DNA of 64,000 nucleotides from Stentor roeselii (GCA_006503475.1 RSEH01000203.1:24376-88375), one strand, 5' to 3'. Numbered from the stretch's first letter, positions 49,279 to 59,475 are shown. Notes: generated by a model from the letters alone, not told the origin. Made by a program: numbers and translations.

Positions 49279-50505
49279 ATGAATGCAACTAAATACATCG
49301 GTTCTGAATTGCATGGATACCCTCATGGCGAAGGGGTAATCATAGAAGACGATCTGATAATAGAAGGAACATGGGAAAAAGGCAAAAGAATAAATTACGG
49401 AGCATATAAATATAAGGACATGACAATTAAATGCAAGTACAAGAATGGGAAAATTTTCAAGTTTCTTGAATTCCGGATGGCTCAAGATATAAACGTATGT
49501 GGGGAGATATGCTTCCCAGATGTAAAATACATTCAAGAAGGAGAGTTTTACAGAGAAATCGAAGGTGATACACGCTTAGTTGTATTTCTAAATGACAAAA
49601 GATTTTTATTTGATGGAATTCCTGTGAAATCTAGAAATCTTAAGACTTGGAATGTGAATGGAATAGAAATTTTTGCAATATCAGATGATAAAGTTGGTAT
49701 AAGAGAATTGGAAAAGTTGGATTTTAGAATTGTTGGAAGGATTATTAAATTAATACCTTTCGGACCTGTGAAGATTATTAGAAATGAAAATTTTTACATT
49801 AAAGGATTGATTAGAGGGTATTGTTTTGTTGGAGAGGTTAAAATTATTCAAAATAATAAAAGAATATTTATTAACGGAAACGAAGGACTTAAGCCTATGA
49901 ATATTAAAATTGTTTTAAAAGATAAAAATATTGAAATTAAGATGAATTATCAAGAACGAATACTTTCTTTCACTGATCAAAATAGTCAAAGATATTCTGA
50001 AAAAAATAGAGAACTTATTGTTAATTCATTAGCTGAATCTCTATCTTTTTACTCAATAATGATAATGGAGATTGATATTCTTTGCAAAAAAAACTCAAGC
50101 ATTGCAAATTCTTTGATGGTCACCAGTAGTTGGCTCGATCTTGAAAGAATGATATTGAAAATTTCAAGAGATATGAAAGATGTTTTTCATTTAAAAGATA
50201 ATTTTCACAATAGAAGAACAAACTTTAAAGGGAAAGAAGATGATTTGGATAAACGTGAAAGATATGAAAATCATGTGGTTAGGGAAAAATATGTGGATGG
50301 GTCTTTTTATTATGGGGAAATTTATAATGGATTAAGGCATGGGCTTGGATGCTTCATTTTTTCAAATGGAGATAAATATAGAGGATACTTTAAAATGAAT
50401 AGGTTTTGTGGTCAGGGGTCTCTTCAAACTTCTTGTTTTATAATTAAAGGAATGTGGGAAAACTGTAAACTGACAAAAATTTATTGTTTTAGTTATTTAG
50501 ATTGA
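49279..50505 (+). CDS. MORN-array protein H
   Basis: This is a 408-aa protein starting MNATKYIGSELHGYPHGEG. N-terminal MORNs: HGYPHGEGVII, IEGTWEKGKRINYGAYK. Central: YKNGKIFKFLEFRM, KYIQEGEFYREIEG, RFLFDGIPVKSRN, IRELEKLDFRIVGRII, IPFGPVKII, GYCFVGEVKIIQNNKRIFI, W motif SLMVTSSWLDLERMI. C-terminal MORNs: EKYVDGSFYYGEIYNGLRHG, NGDKYRGYFKMNRFCGQG, KGMWENCKL. It is very close to copy L; both keep the INGNEG(L/I)KP element in the central region. Confidence 0.88.
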   Translation: MNATKYIGSELHGYPHGEGVIIEDDLIIEGTWEKGKRINYGAYKYKDMTIKCKYKNGKIFKFLEFRMAQDINVCGEICFPDVKYIQEGEFYREIEGDTRLVVFLNDKRFLFDGIPVKSRNLKTWNVNGIEIFAISDDKVGIRELEKLDFRIVGRIIKLIPFGPVKIIRNENFYIKGLIRGYCFVGEVKIIQNNKRIFINGNEGLKPMNIKIVLKDKNIEIKMNYQERILSFTDQNSQRYSEKNRELIVNSLAESLSFYSIMIMEIDILCKKNSSIANSLMVTSSWLDLERMILKISRDMKDVFHLKDNFHNRRTNFKGKEDDLDKRERYENHVVREKYVDGSFYYGEIYNGLRHGLGCFIFSNGDKYRGYFKMNRFCGQGSLQTSCFIIKGMWENCKLTKIYCFSYLD

Positions 50506-51667
50506 CTAATTTAATTTGTTAGTTTTATAACAAGTATGTGAAATGAATATTAACTCTTTAGCGGAGAATTCAATATATCTTGACCTTTTATTTTACTTTT
50601 ATAGAAAATTACATTAAATTATTCAATAAAATTATCACTTCAACTAATATATAATACTGAGATTCGTGTATTTTAACTGAAACATTCTACCAATCTTTGT
50701 ACTATTCCATAAAAAATCCCTAATTCCGTATTATCCAACTTAATAAGGTCTAATTCAAACCAAGGATGGTCTTTCAATGTTTTCAATCGATTATACCCAA
50801 ATTATATAAAGTGGTCTGATTCAGATTACAGAGTTAATAATCTTGATTAATTCAAATAAGGAAACTTTAACTTGCTCAATCAATCTTTGATATGTATATG
50901 CTAAATTATTTTCTAATCTTTAAACTCAATTTCTTTTAACTTTCCAGCCATTTTATTCTATATAAGTCTTTTAGATAGCCCAGAATATACTTTGAAAATA
51001 TTTATCCATTAAAGAAACAACCTTGAGATAAACATTACATATATTAAAATATTTCAATCAAAAATTAACATTAATTTACTTTAAGATAAATTTACATATT
51101 TCATTCGAGAAATAATCTTGAAATTTACACTAAGTTGACTTAATATATATTCTAGTGTGAAAAACTATAAAAAAAATACTCATTTCAAACCTTACTTCCA
51201 AAAGTTGAATTTTGAATTGTGTTCATTTGAATATAGAAGCAGTATTCAGTGATACGATAATGTGCTAGTTCTTGAAAATCCACAATAAGATATGATTTTA
51301 TATAAATTAATAGAATATTTGAGTTTAATTAAAATTTCAATATTGTTTAAACCAGATTAATTTCCAGTCATCTTATATAAAGACCCTTAGATATATTATC
51401 TAATAATTTTTCGTTTACTTGAAAGACAAAAATGATTTACTTTTAATTTTTCTTTCTTACCTAGCCCATCTCACTTTGTTAGAGAACATCTTTAATCAAA
51501 TAATCTTTAAATTTAAAATATTCATTTCTCGAAATAAAAATTTATTCGGAAGCAGAGTCGTATCCTTAAATGCTTCTAATTTTGAATCAATATAAAATAC
51601 ACAGAAAAATAAGATTTTATGTAAAATCTAAAAAAATGTAGGTAAATGTTTAGAGTATAATATAAAA
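50506..51667. other. AT-rich intergenic region
   Basis: 1.16 kb between copies H and I. All frames are closed. I looked for the DGSFYYGE and GYPHG codons on both strands and found no relic. Confidence 0.6.
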
Positions 51668-52815
51668 ATGAATTTAGATCTATGGATTTACTCTGGTGAG
51701 GAATTAGAAGGCTACCCTCATGGCAATGGCATTCAAATATACGCAAACGGCTCTACCTATACAGGGACCTGGGAAAAAGGTTTAAAAGTTGGAATCGGAG
51801 TTATTGAAGTTGATGGAAAAGTGATGAAAACTAAGATGAAATCAGGAGTCAACTATAAACTTCTAGAAATCAAAACATCTTCTCCTAAATATAAAACAAT
51901 GGTATTCAAGCAGCCTAGATATTCAAAGAATGGTGAATTTTACCAAGAGCTTTCCGATTATTCAATTGTTTATGTTCACTTCTTCAAAAGTACCCCATTA
52001 TTCGGAGGCAATTTAACAATTTCTAATTATTTTGAAATAATTGAATCAGAAGATTTTTTATTATTCATCAACCAGGAAGAGTTTTTCAGAAATTGTGAAA
52101 TTCAAACAAAAGATTTCAAATTCATTGGAAATGTGATCCAAATGCAAACTGTCGGTAAAGGAAAGTTTGTCTTAGATGAGCAGTTTTATGTTAAGGGGGT
52201 CTCTCGGGCAGGGTATCTTCACGGTCAATGTAAAATAACTAAAGGAGATTTTTCATTACTTTTTGAACCTGATGAGTTTTTAGAAAATTAGAAAATTTTA
52301 TTATTTGTTTGTCTTTAACAATAAAAAAAAACTATTCAGTTTTTGCTTCGGTCAATGTTGACTCTAAATGGGATGATTTTGAAAAAAGATTTAAAAAAAA
52401 ATCATTTTTATATCAGAAGATTAGAGAAAAAAACTTAGAAAATCGCCGAAGGTCTTATGAAAATAATGAGATTGAAGAAAGAGAAGAACTTAAACTAATC
52501 GATCATAAATTTAAAGATATTGAAAGTAGTTTCGAATATTTAAGAAACAAAAGCGGGCTTCATCAGATTAATGAGGAAAATACTCTTCAAAAGATTTGGT
52601 ATGGCAAAGATAAAGGATGGTATTTAGGAGAATCAACAAATTCTCTTAGAAATGGACTTGGAATATTTAGGTTTCCCAATGGAAGTCGCTTTACAGGGTA
52701 TTTTAATAATGGGAAAATGAATGGAAAAGGAAGGTATCAATGTGATGATTTCAGCATAGTTGGCTATTGGAGAAACAATAAATTAGATAAGGTTTACAGA
52801 TTGATATTGAAATAA
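51668..52815 (+). pseudogene. MORN-array member I, broken by internal deletion
   Basis: The first 207 codons (MNLDLWIYSGEELEGYPHGNG to EPDEFLEN-TAG at 52291) align closely with copy K. Homology resumes in another frame at about 52303 and continues to 52815 (SLTIKKNYSVFASVNVDSKW, C-terminal LRNGLGIFRFPNGSRFTGYF, VGYWRNNKLDKVYR). Compared with K about 145 nt are missing at the join, which is not a multiple of three and creates the shift. No ATG opens the second part and no 15-16-nt intron fits. Two truncated peptides are possible, but a broken gene is likelier. Confidence 0.8.
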
Positions 52816-53394
52816 ACATCTTATAATTATTAGCCGCTAGAAAAATTTGATATACCTCATCATAATAGAATCTAGTTTGATAGAGAATTAAAAAAATTCA
52901 ATATTACTATTGACTTAGGGATTCTATTTATTAATTATTTTAATATTGAGTATCTAAATAGCATGAATACCAGTCTAAAATATTACCAAACTGTTCAGCG
53001 ACCTTTTTTACTAATATGATTAAACCTAAATTTTATTAAATCTTTATAAATATTACCTCATATAACTTTATGTTCTCATAGTAGCGTTTCAGCATTATCT
53101 CATTTAATCGATATCAATTTCTTATAGTAATAAAATTGATTAATTAAAAATTTATTTGAGCTTGAAAAATCATTTCTATTACTATAAAGATTAATTATTT
53201 TTCCAAAGAAATCAAATTTTTACTTACTTGTTCAAGTAATTAAATATAAAATATGAGATTTTTAAACATCATTCCTAAATACTTACACCAAGTAAACAAC
53301 TTATTCAAAATCCAAGTTTTCACAGATTTTAAAGACTCGTATAACTTTTCCTCATCCAATTATAAAAAATTATTAAAACCTTCAAAAATATTAT
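52816..53394. other. AT-rich spacer between convergent copies
   Basis: 579 bp between the ends of I and J; no relic or repeat recognised. Confidence 0.6.
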
Positions 53395-54570
53395 CTAAAA
53401 AAACGAAATCGATTTAATTTTTACTGCTTTACCATCAACCCATTCTCCCCTTACCCTGAAACTTCGACTAATAAAAAACCCTTTTCCACAAATTTTATCA
53501 TTCCTGAAGTATCCATGATATCTTGACCCATCACTAAAACTAAAACAACCAAGTCCATGTTTTTTCCCATTCTTGACCTCTCCGAAATAAAAGCCATTCT
53601 TATAAACAACTCTTTTAACGCATTCATTATTTTTCTGGTCCTCGGCATGTCCAATATCAGAAAAATTTCCGATATGAAAATCAATTTTTTTATCATCATT
53701 ATTTTCAATCCTGTTATTTTTTGCAATATTTTTTTCATAACTGCCCCAATCATCTTCAACATTCAAAGAATCAGCTAAAGCACGATTTACTAAAGGTGAA
53801 TTTTTTAAACGATATGAAAAATTGTAAAAGAAATCAAAACATTCAAACACAAATGGCTTGATTATATCTTCATAAGGCCCGCAAGGCTCATAGATAACTT
53901 TCCTGTTGTTAAAATCAAGTTTTGCCTCAATGTTGATTCCAAAAGCCTTTGAAATAATTCTAAAAGTTTTAAAAAAATCTTTAAAAATCATTTTCATACC
54001 ATTTTTCACTATTTTACTTGTTCCGATTATATGGTGCCCTCGAAGAGTGGATTTAAAATACAACTGATCTTTAAAGATTCGAGAACAACCGACTGGAGTA
54101 GTGTTTATAAGATGTCCAACTAATCGGTATTCAAAAATCCGGATTTCCTTAATACCGAAGTTTTGGTTTTTAATTCTAAAGATTTCAAGAATTGAGATTT
54201 TTTGTGAATCGATTTGATGTGAGTCTCTTACAAGTCCATGAAATAGTAATTTATTTTCTGAAATGAAGATGAAACTAAAACAATTTGAAGGAATTTCTTT
54301 GAAATAGTTTCCTTCTTTTATGTAGTTAGGCTGGTCTAACTTGTGGATAAATCGAGAACGGGAAGGACCTTTATTGATAAATTCTAGGACTCTGTATATT
54401 TTTCCTTTTTTGTACTTGATGACCAGCTTTAGATCATTTACCTCTAAAGTGCCTTTTCCAGTTCTCAAACCTTTTTCCCAGGTTCCTGTGAAAGTCGTTG
54501 AATCTGTTGACATGAGAATTCCTTGACCGTGAGGATAGTAATTTTGAGTTTCTCCTGAATAAATAAACAT
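53395..54570 (-). CDS. MORN-array protein J (divergent member)
   Basis: This is a 391-aa protein starting MFIYSGETQNYYPHGQG. N-terminal MORNs: YYPHGQGILM, FTGTWEKGLRTGKGTLE. Central: YKKGKIYRVLEF, PNYIKEGNYFKEIPS, IKEIRIFEYRLVGHLI, TPVGCSRIFKDQLYFKSTLR, W motif SLNVEDDWGSYEKNI. C-terminal MORNs start with a shortened unit (KRVVYKNGFYFGEVKNGKKH), then SDGSRYHGYFRNDKICGKGF and RGEWVDG. It has no close sister in the window and stands apart from the other minus-strand copies. Confidence 0.87.
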   Translation of the reverse strand: MFIYSGETQNYYPHGQGILMSTDSTTFTGTWEKGLRTGKGTLEVNDLKLVIKYKKGKIYRVLEFINKGPSRSRFIHKLDQPNYIKEGNYFKEIPSNCFSFIFISENKLLFHGLVRDSHQIDSQKISILEIFRIKNQNFGIKEIRIFEYRLVGHLINTTPVGCSRIFKDQLYFKSTLRGHHIIGTSKIVKNGMKMIFKDFFKTFRIISKAFGINIEAKLDFNNRKVIYEPCGPYEDIIKPFVFECFDFFYNFSYRLKNSPLVNRALADSLNVEDDWGSYEKNIAKNNRIENNDDKKIDFHIGNFSDIGHAEDQKNNECVKRVVYKNGFYFGEVKNGKKHGLGCFSFSDGSRYHGYFRNDKICGKGFFISRSFRVRGEWVDGKAVKIKSISFF

Positions 54571-54705
54571 TTAATTTATTTGGCATTTAAAAGGTGAATT
54601 TTTCTGTAATTTCTATTGATTTATAAAGATTCGATAAATTTACCTTATGAAGAAATGAGAATATTGATGAATTGAACAGAGATATTTTTAACCTTTTAGA
54701 ATTTG

Positions 54706-54846
54706 GAAATTTTCTTCTCAAGATATGAAAAATAACGAATCAAACAATAATAAATTCCATAAATTTAAACTAATTAGAAATTTTCTTGTAATGATATGAA
54801 AATAACGAATCAAACAATAATAAATTCGATAAATTTAAACTACTCA
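54706..54846. repeat. 71-bp tandem duplication upstream of copy K
   Basis: Two near-identical units, 54706-54776 and 54777-54846, each contain AATAACGAATCAAACAATAA and TAAATTTAAACTA. They lie in the 285-bp region between the divergent starts of J and K, so they duplicate possible promoter sequence. The second unit reaches to just before the ATG of K. Confidence 0.9.
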
Positions 54847-54855
54847 TATTTTAAG

Positions 54856-56205
54856 ATGATAGACTTAGATTTATGGATTTATTCTGGAGAGGAACTAGAA
54901 GGCTACCCTCATGGCCATGGAATTCAAATCTACGCAAACCAGTCAACTTTTACAGGGACTTGGCATAAAGGTTTAAAAGTTGGAACAGGAATTCATGAAG
55001 TTGAAGGAACCACGATAAAAGCAAAGTTTAGATCAGGAATTAACTACAAATTTTTAGAAGTCAAATCAAATACTCTTCGCTACGATCAAATCGGATTTAA
55101 GCAACCTCGGTATTCAAAACACGGTGAATTTTATCAAGAACTTCCTGAGCACTCCCTAGTAACTCTACACATCTTTAAAAGCACTCCTTTATTCGGAGGC
55201 CGTCCTTCAAAAAACGATTATATCATCAAAAAAAAAGGAAAAAACTATTCATTGTTCATCGATCAGGAAAAGACTTTTCGGATTTGTGAACTTCAAGCGG
55301 CTCATTACAGATTTATAGGAAATGTCATTCAACTTCTACCTGTTGGAAAAGGAAAGTTTTTTCTTAATGATAATTTTACTTTGAAAGGTGTTACAAGGGC
55401 TGGGTATTTAAATGGTCAGTGCAAAATAACTAAAAATGATTTATCGATTTTATTTGATGCTGAAGATTTTCTGAAAAGTGAAAGTTTTACAGTGATTTTT
55501 AAAAAAAGTACCGTGAGTGAAAAGGTGAGAATTAGAGAAGGTGTTTTAGTTTTAGAAAAAAATTCTCAGGTTAAAAAAAATTCTGAAATATTTGAGTTAA
55601 TCATTAAAGCTTGTGAGAGACTAAAATGTTTTATTATAGAACTTTCTTTAAGAGTAAAAGAAAATTATGCTATTTTCGCATCTGTTAATTTACAGTCGAA
55701 TTGGGGACTATTTGAAAAAAACATGCAAAAAACAAAAGCTTTTTATAAGAAATTTCAAGAAGAATATCGAGAAAAGTCTGAAAAAAGTGAAGAATCTGAA
55801 GAAAATGAGGAGTTTGAAGATAGTTTTCTGGAAAATTCTGAAAAAAGTGAAGAATCTGAAGAAAATGAGGAGTTTGAAGATAGTTATTCAGAGATTTCAG
55901 ATGAGGAAAGAAATTTTATTAAACAAAATTTTCTATTTGATGAAAGGGTTGGGAATAATTTCATACAATTGATGAGGTATGATAATTGTCGAGAATTGTA
56001 TGTAGGAGAAATCAGAAATGGGGTAAGACATGGACTTGGAATCTTAAAATTTTCGAATGGTGGGGTTTTTAAAGGGTACTTCGAAAATGGAAAAATTCAT
56101 GGAAAAGGAAGGTATCAGTGTGGGGATTACAACTTTGTAGGATATTGGAAGAACAATCATTTATATAAAGTTTACAGATTAGTGATAGAGACTAGATTTA
56201 ATTAA
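54856..56205 (+). CDS. MORN-array protein K, with acidic repeat insert
   Basis: This is a 449-aa protein from ATG 54856 (MIDLDLWIYSGEELEGYPHG), matching the start of copy I. An upstream in-frame ATG at 54796 would add 20 residues encoded by the duplicated leader and is less likely. N-terminal MORNs: EGYPHGHGIQI, FTGTWHKGLKVGTG. Central: FRSGINYKFLEVK, PRYSKHGEFYQELP, LFGGRPSKND, CKITKNDLSILFD, W motif SVNLQSNWGLFEKNM. An insert at about 305-345 holds two 20-aa acidic repeats before the C-terminal MORNs (HGLGILKFSNGGVFKGYF, VGYWKNNHLYKVYR). It is the longest family member. Confidence 0.87.
   Translation: MIDLDLWIYSGEELEGYPHGHGIQIYANQSTFTGTWHKGLKVGTGIHEVEGTTIKAKFRSGINYKFLEVKSNTLRYDQIGFKQPRYSKHGEFYQELPEHSLVTLHIFKSTPLFGGRPSKNDYIIKKKGKNYSLFIDQEKTFRICELQAAHYRFIGNVIQLLPVGKGKFFLNDNFTLKGVTRAGYLNGQCKITKNDLSILFDAEDFLKSESFTVIFKKSTVSEKVRIREGVLVLEKNSQVKKNSEIFELIIKACERLKCFIIELSLRVKENYAIFASVNLQSNWGLFEKNMQKTKAFYKKFQEEYREKSEKSEESEENEEFEDSFLENSEKSEESEENEEFEDSYSEISDEERNFIKQNFLFDERVGNNFIQLMRYDNCRELYVGEIRNGVRHGLGILKFSNGGVFKGYFENGKIHGKGRYQCGDYNFVGYWKNNHLYKVYRLVIETRFN
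55777..55896 (+). repeat. In-frame 60-nt tandem duplication in copy K
   Basis: Units 55777-55836 and 55837-55896 are identical over the first 48 nt. Each encodes the acidic SEKSEESEENEEFEDS, then FLEN in the first and YSEI in the second. The duplication is in frame and absent from all other family members. Confidence 0.92.
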
Positions 56206-56293
56206 TGCTTTGAGTGGTTATACAGTTAATAGTAATTCAAGCCAAATATCTAAAAAACCCTATTGAAGATAATTGAATTCTTTCCATATAAAT

Positions 56294-57517
56294 ATGAGTC
56301 TGAATAATTACATTGGCCCAGAGCTCAATGGTTACCCAAACGGTGAAGGAATCATAATAAAAAATGATTCTGAAATAGAAGGATTTTGGGAAAAAGGCAA
56401 AAGAGTAAAACAAGGTCTTTTCAAATCTGATAGCATGGAAATAAAATGCAAATACAAAAATGGAAAAATTTACAAATTTTTTGACCTTCGAATGAAATTC
56501 GATCATGATCAAGACCTTCAATTCCAATTCAATCAACCGAAGTATATCCAAGAAGGAGAATTTTATAGAGAAGTGAAAAGTGATGAGAAATGCTTTATTT
56601 TAATCAAAAGAAATAAATGTATGTTTGATGGATTTCCTGTGAAATCAAATAAAATCAAGGTCTCGAATATAAATCAATCATTAAAAATTTACGAAGTAAT
56701 TGATGATAAAACCTCAATCCGAGAACTTCAAAATGAAATGTTTACATATGTAGGAAGACTTTTTTCATTAATTCCTTTCGGTCCAGGTAAAATTATTAGA
56801 AAAGAGAGAAATTACATTAAAGGATTTTTGAGAGGATATATTTTCGTGGATGAAGTTAAGATAGTGAAAGATAATATAAGAATATTCATAAACGGAAACG
56901 AAGGAATTAAACCTTCAAATATAAGAGTTCTTTTAAAAGATCGAAATATTGAAGTAAAACTATTGATTCAAGGAAATTTTTTTACTTTTGCTGATCGAAA
57001 TAGCCAAATAAAAGCGATAGAAAATAAAGATCTTATAAAAGGTTCATTAGCAGAATCAATTATTTTTTATTTAAGAGTGATTAGAATGATTTATATTTAT
57101 TGTAAACATAACCTTAACATTGCAAACTCTTTAATTGTTACAAAAAGTTGGTTAGAACTTGAAAAATTCATTGAAAAAAGATTGAAAGATGAGAAAAATA
57201 TTTTTAAATTTGATGATTTTGAACAGTCTAATGTTTCAAGTAATAAAGAGAATTTTCAAGAGAAATTTGATAAAAATGATTGTCAGTTTGTAAGGGAAAG
57301 ATATTGTGATGGAAGTTTTTATTATGGGGAATTTAGTCATGGAGTAAGACATGGCCTTGGTTGTTTTGTTTTTGCTAATGGCGATAAATATCAAGGATAC
57401 TTTAAAATGAATAATTTTTCTGGTCAGGGAATGTTTCAAACTTCTGAATATAAACTTAAAGGTGTATGGGAAAACAATAAATTAATTAGGGTTTCGAGTT
57501 ATTTAATTATAACGTAG
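56294..57517 (+). CDS. MORN-array protein L
   Basis: This is a 407-aa protein from ATG 56294 (MSLNNYIGPELNGYPNGEG), with context ATATAAATATG. N-terminal MORNs: NGYPNGEGIII, IEGFWEKGKRVKQGLF. Central: YKNGKIYKFFDLRM, KYIQEGEFYREVKSDEKCF, CMFDGFPVKSNK, IRELQNEMFTYVGRLF, IPFGPGKII, RIFINGNEGIKP, W motif SLIVTKSWLELEKFI. C-terminal MORNs: ERYCDGSFYYGEFSHGVRHG, NGDKYQGYFKMNNFSGQG, KGVWENNKL. Its sister is H, 7 kb upstream; both are followed by an I/K-type copy on the same strand. Confidence 0.88.
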   Translation: MSLNNYIGPELNGYPNGEGIIIKNDSEIEGFWEKGKRVKQGLFKSDSMEIKCKYKNGKIYKFFDLRMKFDHDQDLQFQFNQPKYIQEGEFYREVKSDEKCFILIKRNKCMFDGFPVKSNKIKVSNINQSLKIYEVIDDKTSIRELQNEMFTYVGRLFSLIPFGPGKIIRKERNYIKGFLRGYIFVDEVKIVKDNIRIFINGNEGIKPSNIRVLLKDRNIEVKLLIQGNFFTFADRNSQIKAIENKDLIKGSLAESIIFYLRVIRMIYIYCKHNLNIANSLIVTKSWLELEKFIEKRLKDEKNIFKFDDFEQSNVSSNKENFQEKFDKNDCQFVRERYCDGSFYYGEFSHGVRHGLGCFVFANGDKYQGYFKMNNFSGQGMFQTSEYKLKGVWENNKLIRVSSYLIIT

Positions 57518-57938
57518 AAGTAGTTAATCATGGGATAGTTAATCAGATTTGAGGATAGGTTTGAACAACTACTTCGTAAAAATAATATTTTTCAATAATC
57601 AACTCTTAGATTAAAGTAGCTAATGTTATGAATATCTCTCTTCACAAATAATCATAAAATAATAAAATCAATATTAGCATCTATAATCTTTAGAGTTTAG
57701 ATTACTTGAACACCTAGTTATACTTTAAACATAAGTAAAGTGAAAATAAAAATCAGTAAATCTTAATAATTTAAGCCATGAAGACTACAACATCAGGAAT
57801 ATTTCTTGATTCTTTATTTTTATATATTAATTAACAGAAAAGATTCAATAAATAAGCCAAAATCAAAACTACTTTTAATTTCAATCTAAACAAATTACTC
57901 AAAATTTCTATTGCAGCTAATTTAGTTTATAAATAATT
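57518..57938. other. AT-rich spacer
   Basis: 421 bp between copy L and the following relic; nothing recognised. Confidence 0.6.
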
Positions 57939-59195
57939 AACTTTGAGTTATGGGAATATTCTGGAGAAATGTTTATCCTCACGGTGAAGGAATGAAATAT
58001 TTGAAAATCTAGAAACTTTTATAGGATTTGGGATAAAGGCTTAAAAGTGAAAACAGGAACATTTGAGATTAAAGGATTTATCATCTAATTAAAATTCAGG
58101 AAAGGAAAAATATACAGATTTCTCGAAGTAGGCTCACAATCTCTCAACTACATCAAATTAAAATTCAAACAACCTGATTATATTCAAAGAGGTGATTTTT
58201 TGGAAGAATGCACTGAAGGTTCAAGTATTTAACTGCATTCATATCAAAACATTCCTTTATTAATGAGTACCCGTTAGAATCAAAGGAATTATTAATATCA
58301 ACTAATCAAAATTTCAACTTATTCACTGCAAAAGAAAATAAATTGAAAATATCTGAAATTCATAGAAGATATTTTATATTTATTGGAAATTTGATTCAGA
58401 ATAATCCGGTTGGCTGAGGAAAATTTCTTTTATTTGAAGATTTCTAGTTAACAGGTGTCGCGCGATCAGGATATATGAATGGAATTTGCAAATCAAGAAA
58501 AGGGGACTCTTGCTTATTTTGATTCAGATAAATTTATGAAGAGTCTTAGATTTAGGGTGGATTCAAAAAAGCTGGCAACAGATAACGAAATTTATTACTT
58601 TGGAGATGTATATGAAAAAAGGTATGGGGTTAGCAATGATTATTTCTCTCTTAAGAGATGTCAAATTTTTCAACAATTACTCATGAGGTTTTAAACTTCA
58701 TCCATGCGGCCCACAATAAATCCTTAAATTTTCTTATAAATTTTTCAAGAATGCTTAACGAAAACTATAGCATTACTTGTTACTTTAATGTTGAATTAAA
58801 TTGGATAAACTTTGAAGTTAAAATGTTAGAAAAATCTAAAGTTTAGGAATACTTTGGAAATATTCAATCTAAAAATAAACAAAAAACTAAGCCGATCATG
58901 AGCAAAAATGTTAAAGATAACCTCAAACTTAGAAAAAATGAACAAGTAAATGAATTTAATCAAAAGATTAGTGCTCTGAATTTGGTTAAAATTTATATTG
59001 TGATAAAGAGGTCTTCCTCGGTGAAATTTCTAGAAATTTGAAGAATGGACTTGAAATTATTAAGTTCAAGACCGGAGTACTTTTAAAGGGTACTTTCGTG
59101 ATAATCAGCTTCATGGCGAGGAAGACTTGAATGTGAAAATTTTACATTGATTCGAAAATGGGCTGGAAATAAACTTGTGAATGTTCATCATATAA
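57939..59195 (+). pseudogene. MORN-array relic, I/K type, nearly full length
   Basis: The start region reads ELWEYSGE, then shifts, and continues WDKGLKVKTGTFEIKG, LKFRKGKIYRFLEV, KFKQPDYIQRGDFLEE, all matching K in order. Later parts include a frame at 58479-58694 with KGTLAYFDSDKFMKS (compare DLSILFDAEDFLKS) and one at 58658-58846 with ENYSITCYFNVELNWINFEV (compare ENYAIFASVNLQSNWGLFE). The C-terminal MORN end is readable near 58998-59180. At least six stops or shifts interrupt it. Confidence 0.8.
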
Positions 59196-59475
59196 TCTTT
59201 TTTGGATTAAATAGTTTATAAATAATAAAGAACTGAACGTTGATTTATTAAATTAACTCCTCAAGCTCAATAAATATTGTTAAAATTAAAACTTGTTAAC
59301 TTATTTCTAGTTTCAAGAATAATTTATACAAACCAATAAAGATTTCTTTTTAATAAGAAAACTTTACATTTTTTCTTGAAAACATCAATTTTCTAAGAAA
59401 AACTCAAAATATTTACTAAAAATCTTCAACAATTTAAACAAATAAAACAACCCCCCCATTTAATAATAAACAAAA

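Noticed and set aside
56273-56293. Seven-residue N-terminal extension of MORN copy L
   Set aside because: The codon at 56273 is TTG. The ATG at 56294 matches the start of sister copy H.
58479-58846. Two short plus-strand frames as independent small genes
   Set aside because: Both align in order with parts of MORN copy K and belong to the relic at 57939-59195.
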